Shown piece by piece: positions 8,816 through 17,404 of a DNA stretch of 64,000 bases (position 1 is its first letter; the number at the start of each line of letters is the position of its first letter). The position numbers and the translations under genes were made by a program. The stretch is from Rathayibacter sp. VKM Ac-2759 (lineage in GTDB: Bacteria; Actinomycetota; Actinomycetes; Actinomycetales; Microbacteriaceae). The stretch spans positions 1,302,001-1,366,000 of the forward strand of contig NZ_CP047176.1 in assembly GCF_009834225.1 (NCBI RefSeq), in the 5' to 3' direction. The notes under the pieces are model-generated. The model saw only the letters and a list, made by a program, of their open reading frames with translations, did no database searches and was not told the DNA's origin.

Positions 8816-10102
8816 ATGCCGGCACTCCGCGACGTCCTCGACCGCCTCCGCACGGACGCGGTCCTCGCGCGCCGGGTGGGACTCGAGCTGCTGGCCGCTC
8901 GCCGCGCGCGGCACGCTGTCGCACGGCTCCTCGACGCCCGCGGCCCGCTGCCGACCGGCCGATTCGAGATCGGCGTCTACTTCGCCGACGGCGACATCAA
9001 CCTCTACCAGGTGCGGCAGTGGTACCGGCCGCTCGAGGAGCTGAGCCGCACGCACCCGGTCGTGCTGCTCTCGCGCAACGCGAGCGCCGCCGAGGTGCTG
9101 CTGCGCGAGAGCCCCGTGCCGGTCGCCTACGTCCGCTCGGTCGCGGATCTCGAGAGCACGATCGCCGAGCAGCCGCTGCGGATCGTGCTGTACGTCAACC
9201 AGAACTCGCGCAACTTCCAGATGATGCGGTACGGCCGCCGGTGGCACGTCTTCGTCAACCACGGCGAGAGCGACAAGATGTACATGACCACCAACCAGTA
9301 CAAGGCGTACGACTACAGCTTCATCGCGGGCGACGCCGCGCTGGCGCGCCTGCACCGGGTGCTCTGGGACTTCGACTTCGACAAGCGCGCCCTCGCGATC
9401 GGGCGCCCGCAGGCCGATCACTTCGCCGGCCGCACGCCGTTCGCCCCCGACGAGCGCCAGGTCGTGCTCTACGCGCCGACCTGGGAGGGCGACCGCCCGG
9501 CGGCCGGCTACGGCTCGATCCGGAGCCACGGGGTCGCGCTCGCCGAGGCGCTGCTCGCCGACCGCCGGTACCGCCTGATCTACCGGCCGCATCCGCGCAG
9601 CGGTGCCGTCGATCCGGAGTACGGTGCCGCCGATCGCCGCATCGTCGCTCTGCTCACCGCGGCCAACGCCGCCGATCCGAGCGCGCACCACGTGCACGAC
9701 ACGGGAGCCGAGCTCGGCTGGCAGCTGGCGGCGGCCGACGTCGCGATCCTCGATGTGTCGGCGATGGTCTACGACCGGCTCGCGACGGGACGCCCGCTGA
9801 TGGTCACCCGGCCGACGAGCCCCGACGCCGAGGTCGACGAGACCGGCTACCTGGGCGACGCCGAGTGGCTGCGTGCCGAGGACGCCTCCGCGATCGCCGA
9901 TCGGATCGGGGCGGTCGAGCACGACGACGCCTCGGTCGAGCGTCTCGAGCGCTGGGTGGCGCACTACTTCGGCGACACGACGCCCGGTGCCGCGACCGCT
10001 CGGTTCCACGCCGCCATCGAGACGCTCCTAGAGGAGTGGGAGAGCCACTCGGCCCTGCACCGCGACGATCCCGCCGTCGACGACCACGATCCGGAAGGCT
10101 GA
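8816..10102 (+). CDS. CDP-glycerol glycerophosphotransferase-like (TagB/TagF family) protein
   Basis: 428 residues. C-terminal half has the features of the TagB/TagF family (PF04464): NHGESDKMYMTTNQYKAYD (conserved His-Gly near the acceptor site), VVLYAPTWEGDR, YRPHPRSG with the conserved His, and a DTGAELGWQLAAADVAILDVS segment near the C-terminus. Family members move glycerol-phosphate from CDP-glycerol to teichoic acid chains; some actinobacterial relatives sit in other phosphodiester polymers. No membrane segment is seen, so membrane association would be peripheral. It closes the run of envelope genes that starts at 4085, though it has its own leaderless promoter. Confidence 0.82.
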   Translation: MPALRDVLDRLRTDAVLARRVGLELLAARRARHAVARLLDARGPLPTGRFEIGVYFADGDINLYQVRQWYRPLEELSRTHPVVLLSRNASAAEVLLRESPVPVAYVRSVADLESTIAEQPLRIVLYVNQNSRNFQMMRYGRRWHVFVNHGESDKMYMTTNQYKAYDYSFIAGDAALARLHRVLWDFDFDKRALAIGRPQADHFAGRTPFAPDERQVVLYAPTWEGDRPAAGYGSIRSHGVALAEALLADRRYRLIYRPHPRSGAVDPEYGAADRRIVALLTAANAADPSAHHVHDTGAELGWQLAAADVAILDVSAMVYDRLATGRPLMVTRPTSPDAEVDETGYLGDAEWLRAEDASAIADRIGAVEHDDASVERLERWVAHYFGDTTPGAATARFHAAIETLLEEWESHSALHRDDPAVDDHDPEG

Positions 10103-10157
10103 GCCGAGCCGCCGTCAAGGCCCGCCCGGCGGCGCGGGGGGCTCCTCGGCCTCCCGC

Positions 10158-10169
10158 TACGCTCGACGC
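10158..10169 (+). promoter_or_regulatory. leaderless promoter -10 for the AI-2E-type transporter gene
   Basis: TACGCT at 10158-10163 ends six bases before the ATG at 10170, with no ribosome site between. Confidence 0.55.
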
Positions 10170-11321
10170 ATGATCACCCCGCGCGCCTTCGCCCGCTCCC
10201 GCCGGCGCGGGACGGCGGCCACACCGCCGCCCGTCGAGCCCGACATCGTGGTGTCGACCGACCCGGACAAGCCGGTCTTCACGATCCGCTCGTTCCGCAT
10301 CGGCCTCTTCGGCGGTCTCGGCGTACTCGTCGCACTGGTGCTCGGCGGCCTCGTCGTCGAGCTCGGAACGGTCCTGACCTACATCTTCGTCGCGATGTTC
10401 TTCGCGCTCGGCCTCGACCCTCTGGTGTCCTGGCTCGAGAGCAAGAGGATCCCGCGTCCGCTCGCGATCACGATGGTCTTCGCCGCGGTGGTCCTGATCT
10501 TCGCGGGGCTCCTGCTCTACATCATCCCGATCCTCGTCGAGCAGCTGACCCTGTTCGTCACCAGCGCTCCCCGCATCGTGACCGACATCGCCTCGCAGCC
10601 GTGGGTGCTCGATCTCGAGCAGCAGCTGCGCGGCGTCGTCGACGTCGACGAGCTGATCAGCAGCGTGCAGAGCTTCATCGGCGACCCCAACAACCTGCTC
10701 TCGCTCGGCGGCGGACTCCTCGCGGTGGGGACCGGCATCGCCAGCGGCGTCACCGGATCGATCATCGTGCTCATCCTGACGCTGTACTTCCTCGCGTCGC
10801 TGCGCTCGATGAAGTCGGTCGCGTACCGCTTCGCCCCCGCCTCGCACCGCTCCAAGGCGCACGAGGTCGGCGACGAGATCACCGGAGCCGTCGGGCGCTA
10901 CGTCGTCGGGCAGGTGTCGCTGGCCGCGGTGAACGGCATCCTGACCTTCATCCTGCTGCTGATCATCGGCGGACCGGTCCCCGCGCTCCTGGCCTGCGTC
11001 GCGTTCCTCGGCTCGCTGATCCCGCTGGTCGGCACCATCTCGGGCGCCGTGATCATCTCGCTCGCCTGCCTCCTGGCCTCGCCGGTCACCGCCCTGGTCG
11101 CCGCGATCTACTACCTCGTCTACATGCAGGTCGAGGCGTACGTCCTGAGCCCGCGGATCATGAACCGCGCCGTCTCGGTGCCCGGTGCCGTCGTGGTCAT
11201 CGCCGCCGTCGCGGGCGGCACGATCGCCGGTGTGCTCGGGGCGCTCGTCGCGATCCCGGTCGCCGCCTCGGTCATCATCGTCGTGCAGAAGGTCGTCTTC
11301 CCGCGTCAGGACGCGAAGTAG
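10170..11321 (+). CDS. AI-2E family (PerM-like) membrane transporter
   Basis: 383 residues with a ~40-residue charged N-terminus and about seven to eight membrane segments: two after residue 50, a third near residue 105 (ITMVFAAVVLIFAGLLLYII), a soluble middle part, then the conserved C-terminal block NGILTFILLLIIGGPVPALLA, LGSLIPLVGTISGA and YLVYMQVEAYVLSPRIMNRAV. That block defines the AI-2E/PerM family (PF01594). Members include autoinducer-2 exporters and Na+/H+ antiporters, so the substrate is open. The gene ends 3 bp before the convergent PPOX gene. Confidence 0.88.
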   Translation: MITPRAFARSRRRGTAATPPPVEPDIVVSTDPDKPVFTIRSFRIGLFGGLGVLVALVLGGLVVELGTVLTYIFVAMFFALGLDPLVSWLESKRIPRPLAITMVFAAVVLIFAGLLLYIIPILVEQLTLFVTSAPRIVTDIASQPWVLDLEQQLRGVVDVDELISSVQSFIGDPNNLLSLGGGLLAVGTGIASGVTGSIIVLILTLYFLASLRSMKSVAYRFAPASHRSKAHEVGDEITGAVGRYVVGQVSLAAVNGILTFILLLIIGGPVPALLACVAFLGSLIPLVGTISGAVIISLACLLASPVTALVAAIYYLVYMQVEAYVLSPRIMNRAVSVPGAVVVIAAVAGGTIAGVLGALVAIPVAASVIIVVQKVVFPRQDAK

Positions 11322-11324
11322 CGG

Positions 11325-11993
11325 CTACCGGAACGCGGGTGCCGCCGAGTCGACCGCCTCGATGAAGGCGGCCACCGACGGCGGCACGTGCGCGTCGGAC
11401 CCCGGCGCGGCGACCGGCGCGAGGGTGCGGGTGACGACCGGGACGACCCCGGCCCAGACCCCGTCGGTCTGGGCGTCGTCGTCGGACGGCCCGGCCGCGC
11501 GCACCTTGACGCTCGCCTCCTCGAGCGGGAGCTGCAGGACGAGGGTCGCCGCGATCTCGCGCGGTGTGCTCGGGCGCACCTCGCGCTCGCGACCGGGGAG
11601 CAGGCGCGCGGAGAGCAGCTCGAGCGCTCTCGCCTTCTCCGCCCCCTCGACCGTCCGGGCGGTGCCGAGGATCATGGCGGAGCGGTAGTTCATCGAGCTG
11701 TCGAAGGTCGACCGGGCCACGACGAGTCCGTCGACCAGCGTCACCGAGACGGTGAGCGGCGCGCCCTGGGCCGCCGCCCGCAGGAGCCCGCCCCCGCTCG
11801 AGCCGTGCAGGAGGAGCCGGTCGCCGTCGCGGGCGAAGAGGATCGGCAGCACGATCACGACGCCGTCGCGCACGACGGCGACGTGCGCGAGGAGGGCCTC
11901 GTCGAGGATCGCGTCGAGCGCACCCCGGTCGGTGACCTGGCGGTCACGGAGGCGGGTGACACGGGTGCGGTCAGTGGCGGGGAGAGTGGTCAT
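11325..11993 (-). CDS. pyridoxamine 5'-phosphate oxidase (PPOX) family FMN-binding protein
   Basis: 222 residues. Split beta-barrel of the flavin-nucleotide-binding PPOX family: HVAVVRDGVVIVLPILFARDGDR, LLLHGSSGGG and STFDSSMNYRSAMILGTAR are typical of the NimA/Rv-type branch rather than true PdxH. These proteins bind FMN or F420 and reduce varied substrates. It is divergent from a MocR regulator gene with only 79 bp between starts, the usual arrangement of a MocR regulator and its target. That makes a vitamin-B6-linked or PLP-responsive role possible, but the enzyme's reaction is not shown by the sequence. Confidence 0.82.
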   Translation of the reverse strand: MTTLPATDRTRVTRLRDRQVTDRGALDAILDEALLAHVAVVRDGVVIVLPILFARDGDRLLLHGSSGGGLLRAAAQGAPLTVSVTLVDGLVVARSTFDSSMNYRSAMILGTARTVEGAEKARALELLSARLLPGREREVRPSTPREIAATLVLQLPLEEASVKVRAAGPSDDDAQTDGVWAGVVPVVTRTLAPVAAPGSDAHVPPSVAAFIEAVDSAAPAFR

Positions 11994-12031
11994 GGCCTCA
12001 TCCTCATCGCCGCTCTGGATCTGTCAGAATG

Positions 12032-12060
12032 CCACTGGGGCGCTATCCGAGTGGTCCAGT
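12032..12060. promoter_or_regulatory. candidate MocR/PdxR operator in the divergent intergenic region
   Basis: Between the PPOX and MocR starts there are two oppositely oriented AGTGG cores: CCACTGG at 12032-12038 (AGTGG on the minus strand) and CGAGTGGTCCAG at 12048-12059. The second resembles the AAAGTGGW(T)CTA-type site I recall for actinobacterial PdxR. The match is partial and by eye only. Confidence 0.4.
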
Positions 12061-12072
12061 ACGGAGGGTCGC

Positions 12073-13524
12073 ATGGCATCGGGTGATCTGGAGCGTCCGC
12101 TGCTGCACGAGCCGGCGGCGCGCGGCCGGGTGCGGGCGACGCTCGCCGAGGCGCTGCGCGCGGCGGTCCTCGACGGGCGGTACCGAGCGGGCGACCCCCT
12201 CCCGTCGAGCCGCGTCCTCGCCGAGCAGCTCGGCGTCTCGCGCGGCAGTGTCGTCGCCGCCGTGGACCAGCTCGTGGGGGAGGGGTACCTCGTCGCCCGG
12301 CCCCGTGCCGGGGTGTCGGTCGCGACGGACGGCATCGTCGTCCCCGCCCCGGCGCCGCCGGCGGCAGCGGAGGCGCGGCCCGCGTCGACCGCCGATCCGC
12401 GGCTCGATCTGCGGCCGGGCCGCCCCGACACCCGCGGCCTCGACACCCCGGAGTGGCGGGCCGCCTGGCGACCGGCGCTCGCCGCACCTCCCTCCGCTCT
12501 GCCCGTCGCCACGGGCGACCCCGGACTGCGCGAGCAGATCGCCGACCAGCTGCGGCGCTCGCGCGGCCTCGCTGTGCACGCGGCCGACGTGGTCGTGACG
12601 AGCGGCACGGCCGACGCGGTCGCCCTGCTCGTGCGGGCGGCGAGCGGCGCGCTCGGCCGCGCGGTGCGCGTCGCCGTCGAGGACCCGGGCTACCCCGCGG
12701 TCCGCAGGCGCCTACGGGCGGAGGGGCACGAGGTCGTCGGCATCGCCGTCGCGGGCGACGGCATCGACCTCGCGGCACTCGACGCGGTGAGGGCGGACGT
12801 GGTGGTGGTCACTCCGTCGCACCAGTACCCCACGGGCGGGCGACTCGGCCTCGCCGACCGCCTCGAGCTGGTCCGCCGCTCGGCCGCCGGGCGGATGCTG
12901 GTCATCGAGGACGACTACGACAGCGAGTTCCGCTACGTCGGCGCCCCTCTGCCCGCCCTCGCCTCGCTCGACACCGCCGGGGGAGTCGCGCACGTCGGCT
13001 CGTTCTCGAAGACCGTCTCGCCGTGGCTGCGGGTCGCCTACCTGGCCCTGCCCGCCTCCTCGTGGCTGCGGCCGGCCCTCGCCGAGCTCGACGCGGAGCG
13101 CGACGCCTCCGTCTCGGGGCCGACGCAGGAGGCGCTCGCCGCGTTCATGGCCGACGGAGCGTTCCGGCGCCACCTCACCCGCTCGCGCCGCCGGTACGCG
13201 CACCGCCGCGAGCTCGTCCGCCGCTTCGCCGAGGGCATCGACTGGGGGTCGGCGAGCGGTCTCGACGGCGGCCTGCACGTCGTGCTCTCGGTGCCGCTGC
13301 CCGCGGGGGAGGTCGCGGCGGCGCTCCTCGAGGAGGGGCTGCGGGTCGCGACGCTGCACGAGTACGCCCTCTCGGGCCGGGCCGAGGAGGAGGCGCTCGT
13401 GCTGGGCTACGGCGGAGCGAGCGATCTCGAGCTGGCGGAGGCGCTCGGCGTCCTCGACCGGACGGTCCGCCGGCTCACCGGGTCGGCCGGATCGCCGGGT
13501 GTCCGTGGTATCCCTGGAGGATGA
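12073..13524 (+). CDS. MocR-family (PdxR-like) transcriptional regulator, GntR wHTH plus aminotransferase domain
   Basis: 483 residues. N-terminal GntR winged helix at about 20-85 (GDPLPSSRVLAEQLGVSRGSVVAAVDQL), a Pro/Ala-rich linker, then a fold-type-I aminotransferase-like domain from about 110. That domain keeps PLP-site motifs: VVTSGTADAVALLVRA, IEDDYDSEFRY and GSFSKTVSPWLRVAYLALP with the PLP-binding Lys. MocR proteins sense PLP or PLP adducts and bind near their own gene; PdxR controls vitamin B6 genes in relatives. No pdxST is in the window, so the PPOX gene across the shared intergenic region is the obvious target. The ATG at 12073 has GGAGG upstream. Confidence 0.88.
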   Translation: MASGDLERPLLHEPAARGRVRATLAEALRAAVLDGRYRAGDPLPSSRVLAEQLGVSRGSVVAAVDQLVGEGYLVARPRAGVSVATDGIVVPAPAPPAAAEARPASTADPRLDLRPGRPDTRGLDTPEWRAAWRPALAAPPSALPVATGDPGLREQIADQLRRSRGLAVHAADVVVTSGTADAVALLVRAASGALGRAVRVAVEDPGYPAVRRRLRAEGHEVVGIAVAGDGIDLAALDAVRADVVVVTPSHQYPTGGRLGLADRLELVRRSAAGRMLVIEDDYDSEFRYVGAPLPALASLDTAGGVAHVGSFSKTVSPWLRVAYLALPASSWLRPALAELDAERDASVSGPTQEALAAFMADGAFRRHLTRSRRRYAHRRELVRRFAEGIDWGSASGLDGGLHVVLSVPLPAGEVAAALLEEGLRVATLHEYALSGRAEEEALVLGYGGASDLELAEALGVLDRTVRRLTGSAGSPGVRGIPGG

Positions 13525-14120
13525 CCGCCGCACCCGCCCTGCACATCACCGACGACGCCGACGCCGACGCGCTGCTCAGCCGCGACCCGCTCGCGCTGCT
13601 GATCGGCATGCTCCTCGACCAGCAGGTCGCCATGGAGACCGCGTTCTCCGGTCCGCTCAAGATCGAGCAGCGACTCGACGCCGAGGGCGCCTCCTTCGAT
13701 GCGGAGTCGATCGCCGCGTTCGACGAGGACGCGTTCTCCGAGCTGTGCCGCACGCCGCCGGCGATCCACCGCTACCCGGCCAACATGGCCGGGCGCGTGC
13801 AGGTGCTCTGCCGCGCCCTCGTCGACGAGTGGGACGGCGACGCGTCGACGATCTGGACCCGCGACGATCCGGACGGGCGCACCGTGCTCGCGCGGCTGAA
13901 GGCCCTCCCCGGCTTCGGCGATCAGAAGGCGCGGATCTTCGTGGCTCTGCTCGGCAAGCAGCGCGGCTTCGACGGCGCGGGCTGGCGCGAGGCGGCCGGT
14001 GCGTACGGCGAGGAGGGCTCGTTCCGCTCCGTGGCCGACATCGTCTCGCCGGAGTCGCTGACGAAGGTCCGCGAGACGAAGCAGGCCGCGAAGGCCGCGG
14101 CCCGCGCTTCCAAGAAGTAG
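13521..14120 (+). CDS. HhH-GPD-type base-excision DNA repair protein
   Basis: 199 residues. Contains LIGMLLDQQVAMETAF and the helix-hairpin-helix LKALPGFGDQKARIFVALLG around residues 125-145, as in a small actinobacterial HhH-GPD family. It lacks the iron-sulfur cluster cysteines and length of EndoIII/MutY, so the lesion it recognises is unknown. The C-terminus is Lys/Ala-rich. The ATG overlaps the MocR stop (ATGA) and GGAGG precedes it, so the two genes are probably co-transcribed. Confidence 0.82.
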   Translation: MTAAPALHITDDADADALLSRDPLALLIGMLLDQQVAMETAFSGPLKIEQRLDAEGASFDAESIAAFDEDAFSELCRTPPAIHRYPANMAGRVQVLCRALVDEWDGDASTIWTRDDPDGRTVLARLKALPGFGDQKARIFVALLGKQRGFDGAGWREAAGAYGEEGSFRSVADIVSPESLTKVRETKQAAKAAARASKK

Positions 14121-14209
14121 CCGCCGCCCGGCTCCGCCGCCCCGCGAGGAGTCAGGCGCACGACCGATGCGAGCGGGTCATCGCGGCGGCAGCGGGAGGC
14201 GCAGCGCCG

Positions 14210-15709
14210 TCAGATCCGGTCGGCCAGGGCCGCGATCAGTGCGGCGCGGTCCTCGCGGAGGATCGACGCTCCCGCGCCCGGGACGGTGCGCACCTCGACG
14301 CCGCGGCCGGTCAGCACGGACGCGAGCGAGGCGTGGCCCAGCGGGTCCTCGGGGAGCACCGCGAGCGTCGGCACGGTGAAGCCCTCCGGGGCGTCCGCGG
14401 CGTCCTTCGCGGTGAGCCCCGATGCCGAGGCCGGATCCCAGAGGCGGTGCGCCGAGACGTCGAGCTCGATCTGCTCGTCGGTCCAGATCGGGTGGCGGCG
14501 GCGCACGTCGTCGGCGTCGCCCTTCTCGACCTGCACGAGCGAGCCGGCCCGGTGCAGCGCCCCGCCGAGCCCTCGGGAGTCCGAGAAGGCGGGGTCCAGG
14601 AGGACCAGCCGCTCGGGCCGGTAGGCGTCGGCGAGCCGTGCGGCGACGACGGCGCCCAGGCCGTGGCCGATGATCAGGTCCGGAGTCTGCAGCACCGACG
14701 CCCGCACGTCGCCCGCCCAGCGCTCGGACGAGTAGGACGGCGACTTCGGTGACCCGCCGTGCCCGGCGAGGTCGGGCGCGATCACCCGGTAGCCGTGCTC
14801 TTGCAGCGTGGGGACGAGCGCGTACCAGACGCGCGAGTCCGAGGCGAGTCCGTGCAGCAGCAGCGCCACCCGCTCGCCCGATCCGCCGTAGTCGCGCACG
14901 TAGAGCTCGAGCGGCTCGGCGGGCCCGGCCGCGAGCGCCTTCCGCTCGGCGCGGGTGGGCTCGAGGACCAGCGCGTTCGCGAAGACCTGCGGGGCGGGGC
15001 CGAAGGCGTCGCGGGCGCTCTGCACGACGCGGCGGCCGAGCATCGCGTTGCCGACGCCTCCGATGGCCGCGCCGATGCCGAACGGCATGGCGCGCCCGAC
15101 GAGCCCGGCGCCCTGCTGGGTGAGGAAGTGCCGGGTGAAGGAGCGCTTCGCCCGGTCGGCGATCTCGCCCACGAGGAAGGACGGCAGGCCCTTCGTCACG
15201 ACCGATCCCCAGTACTGGTTGAGACCGGCCCCGCCTCCGGTCGCCTGCCCGGCGACCTGGCGCACGAGGTCGCTGCCCGAGGAGCCCATCATCAGGGTGA
15301 GCACGAGCGCCCGCGCCCGCTCGGGGTCGACGAGGGGGATGCCGTGCACCTCGGTCACCGACTGCGCGAAGAGCGCGCTGGCCTCGAGGAAGCCGGCCGC
15401 GCCCGCCCCGGACAGGGCGACGGAGGTGACGGTGCCGAGCCCCGGGACGACCGCGGTGGCGCCGATGGCCGCGCCTCCGGCGGCGACGCTCGCAAGGTAC
15501 TGGCGCTCGAGCGAAGTGATGAGCTGCTCCGGAGTCGCGTTCGGCCGGCGGCGGCGCAGGGCGCGGATGTTCGCGAGCACGGCGGGACGCTGGACGGCGA
15601 GGAGCCGATCGAGCATCCTGGCGAGCTGCGCGTTCTCGACCTGGGCGTCCGAGCCCGACGTGTCGTCGATCCGCTTCTCGAGGTCGCGCGTGCGCTTGCG
15701 GTCGGCCAT
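14210..15709 (-). CDS. EcsC-like domain fused to a catalytically degenerate alpha/beta hydrolase
   Basis: 499 residues. Residues ~60-235 look EcsC-like: glycine-rich hydrophobic stretches (AAIGATAVVPGLGTVTSVAL), then VHGIPLVDPERARAL. Residues ~265-499 are an alpha/beta-hydrolase with LLLHGLASDSRVW and APDLAGHGGSPKSP. The nucleophile elbow, normally GxSxG, is G348-H-G-L-G352, so Gly350 (codon at 14660-14662) replaces Ser; in the C-terminal GAGHS-type motif Ala481 (14267-14269) replaces His. A possible acid remains at D455. This reads as a pseudo-hydrolase, probably membrane-associated. RBS GGAGTAGCAGGA lies before the ATG. It is the last gene of the minus-strand export operon. Confidence 0.8.
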   Translation of the reverse strand: MADRKRTRDLEKRIDDTSGSDAQVENAQLARMLDRLLAVQRPAVLANIRALRRRRPNATPEQLITSLERQYLASVAAGGAAIGATAVVPGLGTVTSVALSGAGAAGFLEASALFAQSVTEVHGIPLVDPERARALVLTLMMGSSGSDLVRQVAGQATGGGAGLNQYWGSVVTKGLPSFLVGEIADRAKRSFTRHFLTQQGAGLVGRAMPFGIGAAIGGVGNAMLGRRVVQSARDAFGPAPQVFANALVLEPTRAERKALAAGPAEPLELYVRDYGGSGERVALLLHGLASDSRVWYALVPTLQEHGYRVIAPDLAGHGGSPKSPSYSSERWAGDVRASVLQTPDLIIGHGLGAVVAARLADAYRPERLVLLDPAFSDSRGLGGALHRAGSLVQVEKGDADDVRRRHPIWTDEQIELDVSAHRLWDPASASGLTAKDAADAPEGFTVPTLAVLPEDPLGHASLASVLTGRGVEVRTVPGAGASILREDRAALIAALADRI

Positions 15710-15760
15710 GTCCTGCTACTCCTGCGTCGTCTGCCGACCGCGGGATGGCGCGACGCGACG

Positions 15761-16534
15761 TCAGTCGGCGGCGGCCTGCGGTTTCGGCGCGTAGTCCTCA
15801 GCGTAACGGGCGAGCACCTGCTCGATCGGTGCGTCGAGCACCAGTCGGCCCTTGTCCAGGTAGAGCCCGCGCGTGCAGAAGCGGCGGAGGTCGCGCTCGT
15901 TGTGCGAGACGAAGAACAGCGTCCTCCCGGAGGCGAGGAGCTCCTCGATCCGCGCGTAGCACTTCTCGCGGAAGGCCTTGTCGCCGACGGCCAGCACCTC
16001 GTCGACGAGGATGATCGGCTCCTCGAGCCGTGAGACGACCGAGAAGGCGATCCGCACCTTCATGCCGCTCGAAAGGTGCTTGTAGGGGGTGTCGAGGAAG
16101 TCGCCGATCTCGGCGAACTCGACGATCGAGTCGAAGCGCGCATCGACCTCGCGCCGCGACATCCCGTGCAGGCCCGCCGTCAGGTAGACGTTCTCGCGGA
16201 CACTGAGGTCGGCGACGAAGCCGCCGGTGATCTCGATGAGCGGAGCGACTCCGCCGTGCACCTCGACGACGCCCTCGTCCGGCAGAACCACTCCGGCGAC
16301 GAGCTTCAGGAGGGTCGACTTGCCCTGGCCGTTCCGGCCGACGACGCCGATCGCCTCACCGGCGCGCACCTCGACGTCGAGCCCGCGGAGGGCCCAGAAC
16401 TCGCCCGGGCGGGAGCGGCGCGAGCGGCCGGCGAAGAGGTCCTTGAAGGAGCGGCGACCGCGGCGGTTGCGGCGGAAGCTGATCCCCAGACCGCGGCAGG
16501 CGATGACGACGGGCGACGAGGCGGGCGACGCCAT
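15761..16534 (-). CDS. ABC transporter ATPase, polysaccharide/teichoic-acid export (Wzt/TagH-type)
   Basis: 257 residues. Walker A GRNGQGKST, a Q-loop region in GGVAPLIEITGGFVADLSVRENV, signature HLSSGMKVRIAFS, Walker B EPIILVDEVLAVGD and switch FVSHNERDLRRF. The GGF-x-D-L-S-x-REN and DEVLAVGD segments are characteristic of polysaccharide exporters (TagH, KpsT, Wzt, RfbB). It lacks the C-terminal glycan-binding domain of long Wzt proteins. The ATG (16532-16534) overlaps the permease stop, so the pair is translationally coupled. Likely exports a lipid-linked glycan made by the envelope genes nearby (inference). Confidence 0.9.
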   Translation of the reverse strand: MASPASSPVVIACRGLGISFRRNRRGRRSFKDLFAGRSRRSRPGEFWALRGLDVEVRAGEAIGVVGRNGQGKSTLLKLVAGVVLPDEGVVEVHGGVAPLIEITGGFVADLSVRENVYLTAGLHGMSRREVDARFDSIVEFAEIGDFLDTPYKHLSSGMKVRIAFSVVSRLEEPIILVDEVLAVGDKAFREKCYARIEELLASGRTLFFVSHNERDLRRFCTRGLYLDKGRLVLDAPIEQVLARYAEDYAPKPQAAAD

Positions 16535-17355
16535 CACAGCTCCTTCAGGACCGCGCGCTCGGAGCGGCGGAAGACGATCAGGCCCGCGACGAGCAGCAGC
16601 ACCGAGATCAGCGCCGAGGTGAGGATCAGCTGCACGTCGAGCTCGCTCGCGAAGAACGTCGACCGGTACAGCGCGAAGATGCCGCTCAGTGGATTCAGCG
16701 CGGCCCACGGCCGGATCTCGGCGGGCAGGTTGGCGGTCGAGTAGATGATCGGGGATGCGTAGAACAGGAAGCGCAGCACGAGCTTGATCACGCGCTCGAG
16801 GTCGCGGAAGAAGACCACGAGCGGCGCGACCAGGAGGCCGACGCCGAGCGTCAGAACCGCCTGCAGCAGGATCGCCACCGGGAAGAGCAGGACGGCGGGG
16901 GTGACCTCCGCGCCCGCGACGACCGCGAACAGCACCAGGACCGGGATGCTCGCGACGAACTCGATGCCCTTGGAGAGCACGATCCGGCCGACCCAGATGG
17001 TGCGCGGGATCGACGTCGAGCGGACGAGCTTCGCCTCCTTGAGGAACGCGCGCGTCGCATCGGAGGTCGCCTGGTTGAACCACATCCAGGGGAGGAGCCC
17101 CGCGAGCAGGAAGACGATGTACGGGTCCTCGCCGACCGTGCGGTCGAAGACGACCGAGAAGACGAAGTAGTAGATGCCCGACATCACCAGCGGATCGAGC
17201 ACCGACCAGAAGTAGCCGAGCGCGCTCGTGGCGTAGCGGACCGTGAGGTCGCGCTTCGTCAGCAGCCACAGCGAGTGCCGGTAGCGCCACGCTCGCGAGC
17301 GGCGGTGGCGGACCGCCGCCTCGGCCGAGGCGTCGGATGCCGCTGCTGTGCTCAT
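16534..17355 (-). CDS. ABC-2 type permease, polysaccharide/teichoic-acid export (Wzm/TagG-type)
   Basis: 273 residues with six membrane segments. Hallmarks: LLTKRDLTVRYATSALGYFWSVLDPL near the N-terminus, FLLAGLLPWMWFNQATSDAT, and ASPIIYSTANLPAEIRPWAALNPLSG in the last third. It forms the membrane channel for the following ATPase. AGGAGGAG stands 11-12 bases before the ATG. The upstream gene, a cytidylyltransferase, ends 49 bp before, consistent with one operon running 18136 to 14210. Confidence 0.9.
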   Translation of the reverse strand: MSTAAASDASAEAAVRHRRSRAWRYRHSLWLLTKRDLTVRYATSALGYFWSVLDPLVMSGIYYFVFSVVFDRTVGEDPYIVFLLAGLLPWMWFNQATSDATRAFLKEAKLVRSTSIPRTIWVGRIVLSKGIEFVASIPVLVLFAVVAGAEVTPAVLLFPVAILLQAVLTLGVGLLVAPLVVFFRDLERVIKLVLRFLFYASPIIYSTANLPAEIRPWAALNPLSGIFALYRSTFFASELDVQLILTSALISVLLLVAGLIVFRRSERAVLKEL

Positions 17356-17404
17356 CGCGGGTGACTCCTCCTGGCCGTTCGAGCCGGCGGAGGAGCCGCG
17401 AGCG

